Source: Rhodovulum sp.
Lineage (GTDB): Bacteria > Pseudomonadota > Alphaproteobacteria > Rhodobacterales > Rhodobacteraceae
Assembly: GCA_020637615.1 (NCBI GenBank)
Contig: JACKKC010000060.1
Location: forward strand, 1 to 6,465
Direction: 5' to 3'
DNA length: 6,465 nucleotides
The notes under the pieces were generated by a model, which saw nothing but the letters and a program-made list of their open reading frames with translations, did not search any database and had not been told where the DNA came from. Shown piece by piece: positions 5,179-6,465 of the stretch; position 1 is the first letter of the stretch; every line of letters starts with the position of its first letter. Position numbers and translations under genes: made by a program.

Positions 5179-5649
5179 ATGACCCGCTTCGCCCCGCTGA
5201 TGGATGTCGCGCTCGCCGAGGCCCGCGCCGCCGGGGCGCGGGGCGAGACCCCGGTCGGGGCGGCGATCGTCGATCCGGTCTCGGGGAGCGTGCTGGCGCG
5301 GGCGGGAAACCGCACGCGCGAGCTCAACGACCCGACGGCCCATGCCGAGATCCTGGCCATCCGTGCCGCCTGCGCCGCGCTCGGGTCGGAGCGGCTGCCG
5401 GGGCTCGACCTCTACGTCACCCTCGAGCCCTGCGCCATGTGCGCGGCCGCCATCGCCGCGGCGCGGCTCGGGAGACTGGTCTATGGCGCCCCGGATCCGA
5501 AATCGGGCGGGGTGGAGCAGGGGGCGCGGGTCTTCGCCCATCCCCAGGCGCATCACCGGCCGGAGGTCTTCGCCGGCATCGCCGAGGCGGAATGCGCGGG
5601 GCTCCTGCAGGACTTCTTCGCGGAGTTGCGGAGCGGTCTCGGCGACTGA
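5179..5649 (+). CDS. tadA: tRNA adenosine(34) deaminase TadA
   Basis: The 156-residue enzyme would convert adenosine to inosine at the wobble position of tRNA-Arg(ACG) in the cytoplasm, an essential step in most bacteria. It is a single zinc-dependent cytidine-deaminase-like domain of the usual length. Zinc and catalysis residues are present: AHAEI (H55 zinc ligand, E57 proton shuttle) and PCAMC (C85 and C88 zinc ligands). The preceding NDPTAHAE and the following LVYGAPDPKSGG are typical of TadA and separate it from cytosine or guanine deaminases. GAGG lies 7 nt before the ATG at 5179. An open frame extends back to 4954, but it overlaps the opposite gene and its N-terminal residues do not fit the family. 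The gene is transcribed divergently from the pseudouridine synthase and appears monocistronic. Confidence 0.95.
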   Translation: MTRFAPLMDVALAEARAAGARGETPVGAAIVDPVSGSVLARAGNRTRELNDPTAHAEILAIRAACAALGSERLPGLDLYVTLEPCAMCAAAIAAARLGRLVYGAPDPKSGGVEQGARVFAHPQAHHRPEVFAGIAEAECAGLLQDFFAELRSGLGD

Positions 5650-5700
5650 GCGCGGGGGCGGCGCAGGTCACCCCGCCGCGATCCGGGGAATTCGGTTCAA

Positions 5701-5729
5701 GCCCCTGGAATGGCGTCGGTTTCCGGGGC
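5701..5729 (+). terminator. Bulged hairpin in the tadA/UPF0173 convergent spacer
   Basis: GCCCC-GGAA (5701-5710, with T5706 bulged) pairs with TTCCGGGGC (5721-5729) in a 9-bp stem with a 10-nt loop. It lies 51 nt after the tadA stop and 58 nt past the stop of the convergent gene. There is no U-tract on either strand, so bidirectional termination is a suggestion only. Confidence 0.35.
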
Positions 5730-5730
5730 C

Positions 5731-5763
5731 GGAATCCGGCTGGAACGCGGCTGGAATCCGGCT
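5731..5763. repeat. Short direct repeat in convergent spacer
   Basis: GGAATCCGGCT occurs at 5731-5741 and again at 5753-5763, a 22-bp spacing. The pieces GGCTGGAA also recur around it. It is non-coding and short; it may be the remnant of a small tandem duplication. Confidence 0.5.
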
Positions 5764-5787
5764 TGCCATTTTCGGGGTTCGCGGCGC

Positions 5788-6465
5788 TCAGATCTCGATC
5801 GGCACCAGCACCTCGGGCTCGATCACGGCGACGCCGGGCAGGCCGTCCTTCAGCACCTCGGCGGATTGCGCGAGGATCGGGAAGGTGCGGTAGTGGCAGG
5901 GGATCACGGTGCGGAAATTGAAGAACTTCCTCGCGGCATAGGCGGCGCGGGTCATGTCCATGGTGTAATGCCCGCCGGCGCAGAGGATGCCGATCTCCGG
6001 GTGGTGCAGGTCCTCGAAGACCCCCATGTCCGCCATCACGTCCGTGTCGCCGGAGAAATAGATCGTGCGGCCCTCGCCGGCGATCATGAAGCCGGCCTCG
6101 CCGCCGGCGTATTCCGGGCGGCCGCCGCCGAAATCGACGCTCGAGGAATGCACCGCATGCACCATGGTCACGCGCGCGCCGCCGAGCGCGACCGTGCCGC
6201 CCTTGCCGAAGCCGAGGGTCTCGATCCCGTCGAGGCCCGACCAGCGCTCGGCGAGCTCGTGGATGCAGACGATGGGAATGCCGCCCTCCTCGGCGATCTG
6301 CAGCGCATTGCTCGCATGGTCGCCGTGGCCGTGGCTGAGCAGGACATGCGTGGCCCCCGCGACGGCCTCGCCGCGCCGGCGGGCGTCGAACATCGGGTTT
6401 CCCGCGAGCCAGGGGTCGACGAGCAGCACCGCGCCGGCGATCTCGATGCGGAAGCCCGAATGCCC
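5788..6465 (-). CDS. UPF0173 metal-dependent hydrolase, metallo-beta-lactamase fold (N-terminus cut by window edge)
   Basis: The frame is open from the right edge to the TGA at 5790-5788, giving 225 visible residues. It enters as GHSGFRIEIAGAVLLVDPW, which matches the usual UPF0173 beginning (typically M-K-hydrophobic-xWLGHS), so only about half a dozen residues are missing; the GTG at 6429 is internal, not the start. Metal ligands of the fold are present: SHGHGDHASN (the HxHxDH motif), a later His in the MVHAVHSSS region, GDTDVM with its bridging Asp, and a C-terminal PCHYRTFP histidine. The family is of about 220-240 residues, cytoplasmic, binds two metal ions and is assumed to hydrolyse an ester, thioester or phosphoester; the substrate is unknown. 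It converges on tadA with a 138-bp gap, so the two are not an operon. Confidence 0.92.
   Translation of the reverse strand, partial: GHSGFRIEIAGAVLLVDPWLAGNPMFDARRRGEAVAGATHVLLSHGHGDHASNALQIAEEGGIPIVCIHELAERWSGLDGIETLGFGKGGTVALGGARVTMVHAVHSSSVDFGGGRPEYAGGEAGFMIAGEGRTIYFSGDTDVMADMGVFEDLHHPEIGILCAGGHYTMDMTRAAYAARKFFNFRTVIPCHYRTFPILAQSAEVLKDGLPGVAVIEPEVLVPIEI

Noticed and set aside
4875..5921. Plus-strand open frame of 348 codons overlapping tadA.
   Set aside because: It spans three real genes in another frame and is Gly/Arg-rich without motifs.

Overview
The window is very GC-rich, with strong G/C preference at third codon positions, and holds ordinary chromosomal genes packed closely on both strands. 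The protein families and the style of the mntH operator suggest an alphaproteobacterium, perhaps Rhodobacterales or a relative. That placement is inference from gene content and codon use; no rRNA or other phylogenetic marker is present. I see no insertion sequence, phage gene, CRISPR array, tRNA or rRNA.

Left part (1-2206, minus strand): an apparent three-gene operon reading leftwards. It starts with a short ORF for a 28-residue single-helix membrane peptide, whose stop overlaps the start of an XpaC-like four-helix membrane protein (TGATG). Next comes a TelA/KlaA-family toxic-anion-resistance protein, cut by the left edge. XpaC and TelA are a recurrent pair (xpaC-yaaN in Bacillus) linked to envelope or toxic-compound tolerance, though their biochemistry is unknown.

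Middle (2207-4361): a 329-bp divergent regulatory region with several inverted repeats leads into a 67-residue CspA-type cold-shock protein. A strong GC-rich hairpin follows it. Immediately after comes a compact promoter overlapped by a perfect 21-bp palindrome, then an Nramp-family Mn(II)/divalent metal importer (mntH). The palindrome looks like the operator of a Mur (Fur-family) manganese regulator. The 148 bp after mntH hold two GC-rich hairpins between convergent genes.

Right part (4362-6465): an RsuA/RluB-type rRNA pseudouridine synthase (minus) and the tRNA adenosine-34 deaminase tadA (plus) diverge from an 82-bp spacer, putting two translation-related RNA-modification genes together. 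After tadA a 138-bp convergent spacer carries a bulged hairpin and a short direct repeat. The window closes with a UPF0173 metallo-beta-lactamase-fold hydrolase (minus) that lacks only its first few residues.

Nothing here is clearly a new biological system. The items most worth following up are the coupled small membrane peptide ahead of xpaC-telA, the perfect palindrome over the mntH promoter, and the structured csp leader.
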